Assembly: GCA_041685115.1 (NCBI GenBank)
Contig: JAWLGK010000005.1
Location: forward strand, 1-64,000
Length of the DNA: 64,000 bases
Source of the DNA: JALOAT01 sp041685115
GTDB lineage: Bacteria; Pseudomonadota; Gammaproteobacteria; Thiohalomonadales; Thiohalomonadaceae
Reading direction: 5' to 3'
A program made the position numbers and the translations under genes. Below, piece by piece: positions 34,878 through 43,845 of this stretch. Each line of letters starts with the position of its first letter. Within the stretch, counting starts at the first letter, position 1. Below the pieces are notes generated by a model, which was not told where the DNA came from, searched no databases, and saw only the letters and a program-made list of their open reading frames with translations.

Positions 34878-34904
34878 TGCCAGGCCCGTCCCTGGGCGCG
34901 CCAC

Positions 34905-36005
34905 TCAGGGATTGGTCACCGCGTCGTGGAGGTGGATGGCCCGGCTGGCATCCATGACCAGCGCATAGCTCACCCGATCGAACACGCGGAAGACCATGAG
35001 TGTGCCGGCGCGCTCGCGCGGCAAGCGCACCTCCTCGCGGGTGTAGGGGTCGCGCACCAGAGCGCCGTACTGGTACACGGCCAGCACGTGGCCCGGCTCC
35101 ATGTCGTCGTTGGCGCCCTTGCTGATGGCGACCACCTGGAACTGGCCGATCTGGCTGACCGCGCCCATCACCCCCACGATGCGCCCGTCGATGTCACGGG
35201 ACGGGGGGCGGGGCAGATAGTTCTGCTCCAGGGCCCCGTCGTCCAGCGGCAGCAGGCGGTCGCCCGGGAGGGTCTCGCGATGGGCGCGCTGGATCACCAG
35301 GGTCGCCGGGTCGCCGCTACGCTGCAAGCGGGCATCGGCCACGTGAATGGCCTCGTAGCCCAGCACCACATCCTCGTCCGTCGGGTCCAGATAGGGCTGG
35401 CCAAGGCGCACCACCACATAGTCCTTGATGTCCTTGTCCTGAATGCCGCGCACATACACCGGGTAGCCGGGTGCGCCGATGAGATGCTCCTCCTGGGCCG
35501 ACACCACATAGGGCGCGCGCTCCAGCTCCTCCGGCGTGACCACGCGCGGGCGGCTGAGGAACTGGCTGACGGCGTCGTAAGGGATGGTGGGGATGGCGCG
35601 CTCGAGCGGCTCCACGCGCACGCGCGGCGACAGCTTCACCACCGGCAGCCGGGCGCTCGTGTCGCCCTGAACTTGGATGCGGGGCTTGCCGTCTACATAG
35701 GTCAGGGTGAGCACATCACCGGGATAGATGAGGTGCGGATTGCGGACCTGCGGGTTGATGTGCCACACCTCAGGCCAGCGCCAGGGCGTAGCGAGAAACA
35801 GGTTGGCGATGTCCCACAGGGTATCGCCCTTCTTGACCACATAGGTGACGGGGGCGTTGTCCCGGACCATGGGCTGTTCGGGCACTGGCTCTGCCACGGG
35901 GGCGGGCGTCACCGGCGCCTCCCGCTCCGTGGGTGCCGTCGCGCAACCGGCCATACTGATCACGAGCGCGGCGACCAAGGCACCCGAACGGAATCCTTCT
36001 TTCAT
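34905..36005 (-). CDS. LysM-domain lipoprotein
   Basis: A 366-residue protein with a lipoprotein signal (LVISMAGC, acylated Cys near residue 21), a Pro-rich linker (residues 25-45) and one LysM domain (about 53-105). The LysM domain (VTYVVKKGDTLWDIANLFL ... VWHINPQVRNPHLIYPGDVL) binds peptidoglycan. The remaining ~260 residues are a mixed region I cannot assign beyond its frequent association with LysM in this family. It lies just upstream of dprA (27 nt). Tsa/def/dprA-linked LysM proteins of this kind are common near def-fmt in gammaproteobacteria; the role is presumably in the envelope. Confidence 0.9.
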   Translation of the reverse strand: MKEGFRSGALVAALVISMAGCATAPTEREAPVTPAPVAEPVPEQPMVRDNAPVTYVVKKGDTLWDIANLFLATPWRWPEVWHINPQVRNPHLIYPGDVLTLTYVDGKPRIQVQGDTSARLPVVKLSPRVRVEPLERAIPTIPYDAVSQFLSRPRVVTPEELERAPYVVSAQEEHLIGAPGYPVYVRGIQDKDIKDYVVVRLGQPYLDPTDEDVVLGYEAIHVADARLQRSGDPATLVIQRAHRETLPGDRLLPLDDGALEQNYLPRPPSRDIDGRIVGVMGAVSQIGQFQVVAISKGANDDMEPGHVLAVYQYGALVRDPYTREEVRLPRERAGTLMVFRVFDRVSYALVMDASRAIHLHDAVTNP

Positions 36006-36183
36006 GGCAAGCCCTTAGCTGATGCGAGTTCGCGCGAGTGTAATAGCAAAAACCGTTAGGCTCAAAGGGTGGTCATCACAGTTCGGATGCGCTCGGCGCC
36101 GCCGTCGCGCTGCACCCGCAGCGGCCCGATAGGCGTGAACCGGTTCATTAAGTATCATTGCGGCCCCAAGCTGGACGAGTACT

Positions 36184-36687
36184 ATGGCGATCCTTTCCAT
36201 CCTCCACTTCCCAGACCCCCGTCTCACCACCCGGGCCCAGCCCGTGGAGCAGGTCGACGACGATGTACGTCGCCTGGTGGCGGACATGTTCGAGACCATG
36301 TATTCGGCGCCCGGCATCGGGCTGGCCGCCACCCAGGTGAACGTGCACCGGCGCGTGATCGTCATCGACGTCTCCGAGGAAAAGAACGAGCCGCGCGTGT
36401 TCATCAATCCCGAAATCCTCTCCCGCGATGGCGTGGAAGAAATGGAAGAGGGCTGTCTGTCGGTGCCGGGCATCTATGAAAAGGTGCGCCGCGCCGAGCA
36501 CGTGAAAGTGCGCGCCCTCGACCGCGACGGCCAGCCCTTCGAACTGGAGGCCGACGGCCTGCTGGCCGTATGCATCCAGCACGAAATAGATCACCTCGAA
36601 GGCAAGTTGTTCGTCGATTACCTCTCGCAGATGAAGCGCCAACGCATCCGCAAAAAGCTCGAAAAGCGCGAGCGGGAGACCCTGTAG
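36184..36687 (+). CDS. def: Peptide deformylase
   Basis: A 167-residue metalloenzyme that removes the formyl group from nascent N-termini. The three motifs are intact: GIGLAATQV (about 45-53), EGCLSVPG (about 89-96, Cys metal ligand) and QHEIDHLEGKLF (about 131-142, two His ligands and the catalytic Glu). It is divergent from the LysM gene and precedes fmt, the partner formylation enzyme. About 225 nt of repeat element 3 separates def from fmt, which are usually adjacent, so the element has been inserted between functionally coupled genes. Confidence 0.97.
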   Translation: MAILSILHFPDPRLTTRAQPVEQVDDDVRRLVADMFETMYSAPGIGLAATQVNVHRRVIVIDVSEEKNEPRVFINPEILSRDGVEEMEEGCLSVPGIYEKVRRAEHVKVRALDRDGQPFELEADGLLAVCIQHEIDHLEGKLFVDYLSQMKRQRIRKKLEKRERETL

Positions 36688-36866
36688 AGAAAAAAGAATG
36701 AACCACGAGGGACACGGGGAACACGGGGAGTCCTCGTGGTGGGCGCACACGTCACGTTGCGAAGCTACGTGACAGGTTCGAGCCCGCGTTCGTCACGTAG
36801 GCGCTGCGCACCGACATGATCTACAAGAACGTCATCCCCCGTGTCCCCCGTGGTTTACGGCTTTTC
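36688..36866. repeat. Dispersed repeat element 3 with inverted ends
   Basis: Between def and fmt. The left end is AACCACGAGGGACACGGGG-AACACGGGG (36701-36728); the right end is CCCCCGTGTCCCCCGTGGTTT (36836-36856). The core at 36790-36825 (TCGTCACGTAGGCGCTGCGC then ACCGACATGATCTACA) matches element 2. A further GCTACGTGAC-type segment near 36763-36774 is the inverse of GTCACGTAG, so the core can also form a stem. Confidence 0.65.
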
Positions 36867-36914
36867 TGTTAAGCTTCGCGGCTTCGTCATTTCCAGGAAA
36901 ACGTCGGGATTTCC

Positions 36915-37847
36915 ATGCCCCAGGGCCTCAATGTCGTCTTTGCCGGCACGCCGGAATTTGCCGCCGTGGCGCTGCGCGCGCTGCTCGCGGCGGGCTATCA
37001 CGTATCGGCCGTCTACACCCAGCCCGACAGGCCCGCCGGCCGCGGTCGCAAGCTCACGCCCAGCGCGGTAAAGGAAGTGGCCCTGGAACACGGGCTGCCG
37101 GTCATGCAGCCGGTGTCGCTGAAGGACCCGGAGGAGCAGGCGCGCCTCGCGGCGCTGAAACCCGACCTGATGATCGTGGCGGCCTACGGCCTGTTACTGC
37201 CCAAGGCCGTGCTCGACACGCCGCGTCTGGGCTGCATCAACATCCACGCCTCGCTGCTGCCGCGCTGGCGCGGTGCGGCACCCATTCAGCGCGCCATCCT
37301 GGCCGGCGATGTGGAGACCGGCATCACCATCATGCAGATGGATGTGGGCCTGGATACGGGCGACATGCTGCACGTGCTCAGCACACCCATCACCGACCAG
37401 GACACGGCCGAGGCTCTGCACGATCGCCTCGCCGAACTGGGCGCACGCGCCCTGCTGGAGGCGCTGCCGCGTCTGGGACGGGGCCTGCGCGGTGAGAAGC
37501 AGGACGACAGCCAGGCGACCTATGCGAAGAAGCTCGACAAGGCCGAGGCCGAGATCGATTGGTCACGACCGGCGCTGGAGATCGCCCGTCAGGTGCGCGC
37601 CTTCAATCCCTGGCCCGTGGCGCAGACCCGTCTCGGCGATGAGGTCTGGCGCATCTGGGCCGCCGAGCCGGTTGCGGGCAAGGGCACGCCGGGCGCGGTG
37701 GTGCACGCCGGCCGCGAGGGCATCGACGTGGCCACGGGTGACGGCCTGCTGCGCCTGCTGCGTGTGCAGCTGCCCGGCGGCAAGCCGCTGTCGGCGGCGG
37801 ACTTCGTGAACGCCCGCCGCGTCACCGGGGCGCACCTCGGTGGCTGA
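36915..37847 (+). CDS. fmt: Methionyl-tRNA formyltransferase
   Basis: A 310-residue enzyme that formylates initiator Met-tRNA using 10-formyl-tetrahydrofolate. The N-terminal domain (about 1-205) has VVFAGTPEFAAVAL and the catalytic/cofactor loop INIHASLLPRWRGAAPIQRAI (Asn, His and later Asp of the NHD triad). The C-terminal OB domain follows (about 210-310). The rsmB start overlaps the fmt stop by 8 nt, so the two are translationally coupled. Confidence 0.97.
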   Translation: MPQGLNVVFAGTPEFAAVALRALLAAGYHVSAVYTQPDRPAGRGRKLTPSAVKEVALEHGLPVMQPVSLKDPEEQARLAALKPDLMIVAAYGLLLPKAVLDTPRLGCINIHASLLPRWRGAAPIQRAILAGDVETGITIMQMDVGLDTGDMLHVLSTPITDQDTAEALHDRLAELGARALLEALPRLGRGLRGEKQDDSQATYAKKLDKAEAEIDWSRPALEIARQVRAFNPWPVAQTRLGDEVWRIWAAEPVAGKGTPGAVVHAGREGIDVATGDGLLRLLRVQLPGGKPLSAADFVNARRVTGAHLGG

Positions 37848-39138
37848 ACCGGGCGGACGGGCCGCGGCGGCGCGCGTGCTGGTGGATGTGCTCGACCACG
37901 GCCGCTCCCTCGCCACCGCCCTGCCCTTTCACAATGCCCGCGTGGTTCCCGCTGAACGTGGCCTCGCACAGGAAATCAGCTTCGGCAGCCTGCGCTGGTA
38001 TCCGCGCCTCGCGGCCGTGCTGGCAGCGCTGCTCAGCAAGCCCCTCAAGCCACGCGATCGGGTTCTCCACGGCCTGCTCATCGGTGGCCTGTACCAGCTC
38101 GCTTATCTGGACATGCCGCCGCACCTGGCGGTATCGCGTACCGTGGAGGCCACGCTGGAGCTGGACAAGGCCTGGGCCAAGGGCCTGGTCAACGGCGTAT
38201 TGCGGCGCTTCCAGCGCGAGTCGGCAGCGTTGCTGGCGCGCGTCGACCGCGACGAGGCCACCGCCCTCGCCCATCCGGCCTGGCTTCTCGATCAGCTGAG
38301 GGAGGCCTGGCCCGACCACTGGCGCGCCATCATCGAAGCCAATAACCAGCGCCCGCCCATGACGTTGCGCGTGAACCTGGCGCACCGCAGTCGCGAGGAG
38401 TGCCTGGACCTGCTCAGGTCCGCCGGCCTGGACGCGCGACCCTCGCCCCACGCCCCCGCTGCGCTGACCCTGGCCGAACCCGTGCCGGTAGAGCGCCTGC
38501 CCGGCTTCGCCGCGGGCGAGGTGTCGGTGCAGGATGCGGCGGCGCAACTGGCCGCACCGCTGCTGCAACTGGAGAGCGGCCAGCATGTGCTGGATGCCTG
38601 CGCCGCGCCGGGCGGCAAGACCAGCCACATCCTCGAGACCGCCGGGCTCACCGTCGACGCCCTCGACAAGGACGAGGCGCGCCTCACCCGCGTACAGGAA
38701 ACCCTCGCACGCCTCGGCGGCGAAGCACGCCTGCTCACAGCCGACGCCGCAGTGCCCGAGGCCTGGTGGGACGGCCGCCCCTACGATCGCATCCTGCTCG
38801 ACGCGCCCTGCTCGGCCACCGGCGTGATCCGCCGCCATCCCGACATCAAACTGTTACGCCGCGCCGACGACATTCCGACCCTCGTCGCAGAACAGCGACG
38901 CCTGCTCGCGGCCGTGTGGCCCTTGCTGAGGCGCGGGGGTATGCTTGTCTACGCCACGTGCTCGGTATTGCCCGAAGAAAACGCCCGGCAGATCACACGC
39001 TTCATCGCGGAGCAGTCGGACGCCCGCCCGCTTCCCATTGCAGCGCACTGGGGTCGCGAGGCCGGCCCCGGCCGGCAAGTCCTCCCGGGCGAGGACGAAA
39101 TGGATGGCTTTTATTACGCGCGCATCGCCAAGATCTAG
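37840..39138 (+). CDS. rsmB: 16S rRNA m5C967 methyltransferase RsmB
   Basis: A 432-residue protein beginning at GTG and overlapping fmt by 8 nt. A NusB-like N-terminal domain (about 1-140) precedes the Rossmann methyltransferase. The SAM-binding motif is DACAAPGGKTSHILE. The two catalytic cysteines are Cys324 in DAPCSATGV and Cys374 in YATCSVLPEEN, both at the standard positions. It methylates C967 of 16S rRNA. The DUF4390 gene starts inside its 3' end. Confidence 0.96.
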   Translation: MAEPGGRAAAARVLVDVLDHGRSLATALPFHNARVVPAERGLAQEISFGSLRWYPRLAAVLAALLSKPLKPRDRVLHGLLIGGLYQLAYLDMPPHLAVSRTVEATLELDKAWAKGLVNGVLRRFQRESAALLARVDRDEATALAHPAWLLDQLREAWPDHWRAIIEANNQRPPMTLRVNLAHRSREECLDLLRSAGLDARPSPHAPAALTLAEPVPVERLPGFAAGEVSVQDAAAQLAAPLLQLESGQHVLDACAAPGGKTSHILETAGLTVDALDKDEARLTRVQETLARLGGEARLLTADAAVPEAWWDGRPYDRILLDAPCSATGVIRRHPDIKLLRRADDIPTLVAEQRRLLAAVWPLLRRGGMLVYATCSVLPEENARQITRFIAEQSDARPLPIAAHWGREAGPGRQVLPGEDEMDGFYYARIAKI

Positions 39139-39697
39139 TGGGCTCACATGGGCCTGCGGCATGGCTCTGCTCGTTGCGCTTTGCCTCGGCAGCGCCGGCG
39201 CACGGGCCGGCGAGTTCGTGGTGCGGTCGGCGGCCACGGGTCTGGTCAATCAGGTCCACGTGCTCGACGCCGACATCGACTTCAAGTTCAGTGAACGTGC
39301 ACTCACCGCGCTGGCCAATGGCGTGCCGCTCACGCTGCGCATGCACATCACCATCGAGCGGGAACGGGACTGGTTGCCCGACCAGCAGGTGGCCGAATTG
39401 ACGCAGCGCTACGAGATCCAGTATCACGCCCTGTCCGGGCTGCACGTGCTGACCAATCTCAACAGCGGCGCCAGCGAGGTGTATCTCACGCTGCACAGCG
39501 CCCTGCGTGCGCTCGGCGATGTCCGCGCGCTGCCGGTCATCGACGACAACCTGCTCGAACCGGGCGCCCATTACCTCATCGCCATGCAGGTGGATCTGGA
39601 CATCGAGGCACTGCCTTCGCCGCTGCGCCCGTTCGCCTACATCACACCCGCCTGGTGGCTCAGCAGCGATTGGTACACATGGTCGTTGCGACCCTGA
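39104..39697 (+). CDS. DUF4390 domain protein, exported
   Basis: About 197 residues. The start at 39104 (MAFITRASPRSSGLTWACGM) overlaps rsmB by 35 nt and gives a signal peptide with positive charges, cleaved after GARA. An alternative ATG at 39161 gives a shorter, uncharged leader. The mature part has the DUF4390 pattern: DADIDFKFSERALTALANGVPL, DWLPDQQVAELTQRYEIQYHAL and the ending PAWWLSSDWYTWSLRP. DUF4390 is almost always next to ntrY as a probable periplasmic or membrane-face partner; its function is not known. The 3' end overlaps the start of ntrY. Confidence 0.82.
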   Translation: MAFITRASPRSSGLTWACGMALLVALCLGSAGARAGEFVVRSAATGLVNQVHVLDADIDFKFSERALTALANGVPLTLRMHITIERERDWLPDQQVAELTQRYEIQYHALSGLHVLTNLNSGASEVYLTLHSALRALGDVRALPVIDDNLLEPGAHYLIAMQVDLDIEALPSPLRPFAYITPAWWLSSDWYTWSLRP

Positions 39698-41886
39698 AGC
39701 GCCTCACCGCGGGGCCGCGGCCGGTCGCCGTCGTGCTCCTGCTGCTGCTCGCCTCGCTCTATCTCATGAGTGCGGCGACACAGAATTCCGCCCAGTTCAG
39801 CCGCGTCTACTCCCTGTTGTTAGCCCTCAACGGCACCGCCTTGCTGTTGCTGGTGGCGCTCATCGTGCGCAACCTGGTGAACCTGCTCGGCCAATACCGG
39901 CGACGGGCGCCCGGCGCACGCCTGACGCTGCGGCTGGTGGTCATGTTCGTGATGCTGGCCGTGGCGCCCGTATCGGTGGTCTATTACTTTTCGGTGCAGT
40001 TCCTGCAACGGGGCATCGACAGCTGGTTTGACGTGCGCGTGGAGCGCGCCTTGGAAGACGCTCTGGAACTGGGCCGTACGGCACTGGATTCGCGCCTGAG
40101 CGAGAGCCTGCAGTTCACACGCCAACTGGCCATCGAGTTCATCGGCGCGCCCGAGAGCGTGGCCGCCCTCAAGCTCGACGAGGTACGCCGCCAGGGCAAT
40201 GCGTTGGAGATGACCCTGCTCACCGGCCAGGGGCGAGTGCTCGCCTCAAGCAGCGCCGATCCCACCGACATCGTGCCGAGCATGCCCAATCTTGCGGTTT
40301 TGTTGCAGCTGCGCCAGGGCATGGATTACGCCGCCCTGGAACCCACGGCCGGTGGGCTACAGGTACGGGTGGTGGTGCCCGTGACGGAGGGGCTCAGCAG
40401 CGAACCCAAGCTGCTGCTCGCCATCTACCCCATCAACGAACGCCTGAGTTCACTCGGTGAAAGCGTGCAGGCGGCGTTCGGCCAGTACAAGGAGTTGGCC
40501 TATCTTCGCCAGCCGCTCAAGTTCAGCTTCACGCTCACCTTGTCGCTGGTGTTGCTGCTCAGCATCCTCAGCGCGGTGTGGGCGGCATTTTTCTCGGCGC
40601 GGCGCTTGGTGGCGCCCATCCGCGATCTCGCCGAGGGCACGCGGGCGGTGGCCGCAGGCGACTACGACCTGCGCCTGCCACTGCCCGGACGGGACGAGAT
40701 CGGCTTCCTGGTGCGCTCCTTCAACGAGATGACGCGCAAGATCGCCCTGTCGCACGAACGGGCGAACCGCAGCCAGCGCCAGGTGGAGGCGCAGCGCGCC
40801 TACCTGGAGACAGTGCTCGCACATCTCTCCTCCGGCGTCCTCACGGTCGCAGCGGACGGCAGCATCCGCACCAGTAACCGGGCGGCGGCGCAGATCCTCG
40901 GCCTGGGACCCTCCACCTTCGATGGCGCGAGCCTGTCGGACCTGGCCGTAGCCCACGTGCGGCTCGCGGCGCTCATCGACACGCTGGGGCGCTTCCTGGG
41001 CCGGGAGGAAGGTGAGTGGCATGCGGAGGTGACCCTGTTCGGTCCGGCGGGCCGGCAGATCCTCATCTGCCACGGCTCGCCGCTGCCGGATGGGGGCGAC
41101 ATGCGCGGCGGCCAGGTGATCGTGTTTGACGACGTGACCGCGCTCATCCAGGCGCAGCGCGACGCGGCCTGGGGCGAGGTGGCGCGGCGCCTGGCCCACG
41201 AGATCAAGAATCCGCTCACCCCCATTCAGCTGTCTGCCGAACGGCTGCGCCGCAAGTATCTTGATCGCATGAGCCCCGAGGATGCCGAGGTGTTGAATCG
41301 CGCCACACACACCATCGTGCAGCAGGTGGAAGCCATGAAGGAAATGGTGAAGGCCTTTTCGGAGTATGCACACGCGCCGGCGGTCCGCCTCGCGCCCATG
41401 GACCTCAACGTACTGGTCACCGAGGTGGCCGAGCTCTATCGGGGTGACACGCGCATGCACATCAACCTGGCGCTGGCGCCGCGCCTGCATTATGTGGAGG
41501 CTGACGCCATGCGCATGCGTCAGCTGTTGCACAATCTGCTGAAGAACGCCCTTGAGGCGGCGCCGGCGGAGCGCACCGTCGAGGTCAAGGTGAGCACGAC
41601 GTACAGCGACACCGGTTGTGAACACGTGGAACTGCTGGTGGAGGACGACGGGCCGGGGATCCCGGAGGCGCTGCTCGGGCGGCTGTTCGAGCCCTATGTG
41701 ACCAGCAAACCCAGGGGCACCGGCCTCGGCCTCGCCATCGTGAAGAAGATCGTCGAGGAGCACGGCGGCATGCTTTCGGCCCAGAACCGACCGGGGGGCG
41801 GTGCAGCGGTGAGCGTGCGCCTGCCCATCGGCAGCCAGGATTGTGCCGCGCGGCTGGCGCGGCAGTTACAGGAAAGGCGGGCCTGA
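39679..41886 (+). CDS. ntrY: Sensor histidine kinase NtrY
   Basis: 735 residues from the ATG at 39679; a GTG at 39655 in the same frame is possible. Four transmembrane segments (about residues 14-32, 45-65, 80-100 and 285-305) bracket a large periplasmic domain. HAMP (about 305-358), PAS (about 375-480), a HisKA domain with phospho-acceptor His507 (RLAHEIKNPLTP) and an HATPase domain with N (LLHNLLKNALEA), G1 (EDDGPGI) and G2 (GTGLGLAIV) boxes follow. This is the NtrY architecture; it senses nitrogen or redox state in other proteobacteria. It is coupled by overlap to the DUF4390 gene and sits 3 nt before ntrX. Confidence 0.9.
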   Translation: MVVATLKRLTAGPRPVAVVLLLLLASLYLMSAATQNSAQFSRVYSLLLALNGTALLLLVALIVRNLVNLLGQYRRRAPGARLTLRLVVMFVMLAVAPVSVVYYFSVQFLQRGIDSWFDVRVERALEDALELGRTALDSRLSESLQFTRQLAIEFIGAPESVAALKLDEVRRQGNALEMTLLTGQGRVLASSSADPTDIVPSMPNLAVLLQLRQGMDYAALEPTAGGLQVRVVVPVTEGLSSEPKLLLAIYPINERLSSLGESVQAAFGQYKELAYLRQPLKFSFTLTLSLVLLLSILSAVWAAFFSARRLVAPIRDLAEGTRAVAAGDYDLRLPLPGRDEIGFLVRSFNEMTRKIALSHERANRSQRQVEAQRAYLETVLAHLSSGVLTVAADGSIRTSNRAAAQILGLGPSTFDGASLSDLAVAHVRLAALIDTLGRFLGREEGEWHAEVTLFGPAGRQILICHGSPLPDGGDMRGGQVIVFDDVTALIQAQRDAAWGEVARRLAHEIKNPLTPIQLSAERLRRKYLDRMSPEDAEVLNRATHTIVQQVEAMKEMVKAFSEYAHAPAVRLAPMDLNVLVTEVAELYRGDTRMHINLALAPRLHYVEADAMRMRQLLHNLLKNALEAAPAERTVEVKVSTTYSDTGCEHVELLVEDDGPGIPEALLGRLFEPYVTSKPRGTGLGLAIVKKIVEEHGGMLSAQNRPGGGAAVSVRLPIGSQDCAARLARQLQERRA

Positions 41887-41889
41887 GCC

Positions 41890-43272
41890 ATGACGCATCC
41901 CTACATCCTGGTGGTGGACGACGAGCCGGACATCCGCACCCTGTTGCAGGAGATCCTCGAGGACGAGGGTTACGAGGTAGGCATCGCCGAGAACGGCACC
42001 GCCGCGCGCAAGGCGCGCCGTCAGCGCCGACCGGACCTGGTGCTGCTGGACATCTGGATGCCGGATGTGGACGGCATCACCCTGCTCAAGGAATGGAGCG
42101 AAGAGGCGAGGCCCGGGCCGCCGGTGATCATGATGTCCGGCCACGGCACCGTGGAGACCGCCGTGGAGGCGACCCGGCTCGGCGCCTGGGACTTCATCGA
42201 GAAGCCGCTCTCCCTCGGCAAGCTGCTCATCACCGTGCAGCGCGCCCTCGAGTCCTATCACCTGTTGCAAGAAAACGAGGGCCTGCTCAAACAAGTGCGT
42301 CCGGTCACCGAACCGGTGGGGCGCAGCGCGGTCATGACCCAGTTGCGGGAGCGCGCCCGGCGCATCGCGCAGCACGATGCCGCGGTGCTCATCCACGGCG
42401 AACCCGGCAGCGGCAAGAGCGTGCTCGCCCGTTACCTGCACCACCACAGTGCCCGCAGCGAAGGCCCGTTTGTAGCGGTGGGCGTAGCCGCCCTGCTCGG
42501 TGAAAGTGCGGCATTGGAACTGTTCGGCAGCGAAGACGGCGACAAGGTCCACTTCGGCCTGGTGGAACGGGCCAACGGCGGCACGTTGTTCCTCGACGAC
42601 ATCGGCGACATGGATTTGGCCATGCAGGCGCGCCTGCTCGGCGTCATGGAAAGCGGCGCCTTCTACCGCACGGGCGGCACCGAGCCCGTGCAGGTGAACG
42701 TGCGCTTCATCGCCGCGACCCGCCATCCCATCGAGGCGCGCACCCGAGAGGGCGCCTTCCGTTCCGATCTCTACTACCACCTGAACGTGCTGCCGTTGGA
42801 TGTACCGCCGCTGCGCGAGCACACCGAAGACATCCCTGAACTGCTGCGCTTCTACGTCGACTACTACGTGGACAACGGCAAGCTGCCGTTTCGTGCCTTC
42901 ACGGTGGCGGCGCAAAACCGCCTGCGCAATTACAGCTGGCCCGGCAATGTGCGTGAGTTGCAGAATCTGGTGCAGCGCCTGCTCATCGTGGGTTCCGGCA
43001 ACGAGATTGACGTGGCCGAACTGGAAGGCGCCCTCGGTCGCAGCGAACCGCCCCAGGCAGCCATGCAGGCCCCGGACGATCTGTTCGCCCGCGCCGTCCA
43101 CCTGCCGCTGCGCGAAGCCCGCGAGCTGTTCGAACGGCGCTATTTCGAGCACCTGCTGGAGCAGATGGACGGCAACGTGGCGCGCGTGGCGCAGCACGCC
43201 GGCATCGAACGCACCCACCTCTATCGCAAACTGCGCGCCTTGGCCATGGACCCGCGCGACATCAAGCGCTGA
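41890..43272 (+). CDS. ntrX: Response regulator NtrX (NtrC family, no GAFTGA)
   Basis: A 460-residue regulator. The receiver domain (1-120) has Asp54 as phospho-acceptor (LVLLDIWMPD). The AAA+ domain (about 143-375) has Walker A GEPGSGKS (170-177) and Walker B GGTLFLDDIGD. A Fis-type HTH follows (about 415-455). The loop after ELFG (residues 210-222) reads GSEDGDKVHFG in place of the GAFTGA motif that contacts sigma-54, so it is unlikely to activate sigma-54 RNA polymerase. It may act as a repressor or sigma-70 regulator, as in other NtrX proteins. It lies 3 nt after ntrY. Confidence 0.9.
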   Translation: MTHPYILVVDDEPDIRTLLQEILEDEGYEVGIAENGTAARKARRQRRPDLVLLDIWMPDVDGITLLKEWSEEARPGPPVIMMSGHGTVETAVEATRLGAWDFIEKPLSLGKLLITVQRALESYHLLQENEGLLKQVRPVTEPVGRSAVMTQLRERARRIAQHDAAVLIHGEPGSGKSVLARYLHHHSARSEGPFVAVGVAALLGESAALELFGSEDGDKVHFGLVERANGGTLFLDDIGDMDLAMQARLLGVMESGAFYRTGGTEPVQVNVRFIAATRHPIEARTREGAFRSDLYYHLNVLPLDVPPLREHTEDIPELLRFYVDYYVDNGKLPFRAFTVAAQNRLRNYSWPGNVRELQNLVQRLLIVGSGNEIDVAELEGALGRSEPPQAAMQAPDDLFARAVHLPLREARELFERRYFEHLLEQMDGNVARVAQHAGIERTHLYRKLRALAMDPRDIKR

Positions 43273-43290
43273 CGGCAGGCGGACGTAAAG

Positions 43291-43757
43291 GCAAAAGCAT
43301 TAACCACGGGAACACGGGGAAATCCATTGCTGTAGGAACGGCCTGTCTCTTGGTCACATCATTTCTCGGAGAAACATAAGCTTGCGCCCCTTCTCCCTCC
43401 GGGAGACGAGCGCATGGATGCGCGAGGTACGACCCCATGGATGGGGGAGGTAGACCGCGCCGGGAGCAAGCGGTCGAGAGCAATGCATGGAGCGAATTGC
43501 CGAAGGACAGGATGAGGGGATCAATAAACCAACAGCCGCACCTGAATTGATCCCCTCTCCCCAGCCCTCTCCCGGAGGGAGAGGGGGTAAGAAGGGGTGG
43601 CGACAACGGCGAAATGTGACCAAGAGACAGCTCGGAGGGAGAGGGGACAAGAAGGGCTGGCTACAACGGCGAAATGTGACAAAGGGACAGCCTACAGGTC
43701 AGGGCAAATCATCAGGAGATTTTCCGCCCCCCGTGTCCCCAGTGGTTAATGCTTTTC
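43291..43757. repeat. Dispersed repeat element 4, related to element 1
   Basis: Fills the ntrX-trkA gap. The left end is GCATTAACCACGGGAACACG (43297-43316); the right end is CCCCGTGTCCCCAGTGGTTA-ATGC (43731-43754), its inverse. CTGTCTCTTGGTCACAT at 43343-43359 is the reverse complement of ATGTGACCAAGAGACAG at 43614-43630. Between them, long stretches match element 1 almost base for base, including GGACAGGATGAGGGGATCAA and ATCCCCTCTCCCCAGCCCTC-type segments. Two ~60-bp tandem units replace the four 38-bp units of element 1. No gene is seen. Confidence 0.75.
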
Positions 43758-43845
43758 TCTTCTCTTCTGTCTTCGTGCGCCGCGTTCAACGACGGACGGT
43801 TGGTTTAGAATGCCGCGCCCGAACGGCGCGTGAGGAATAGGCTGA

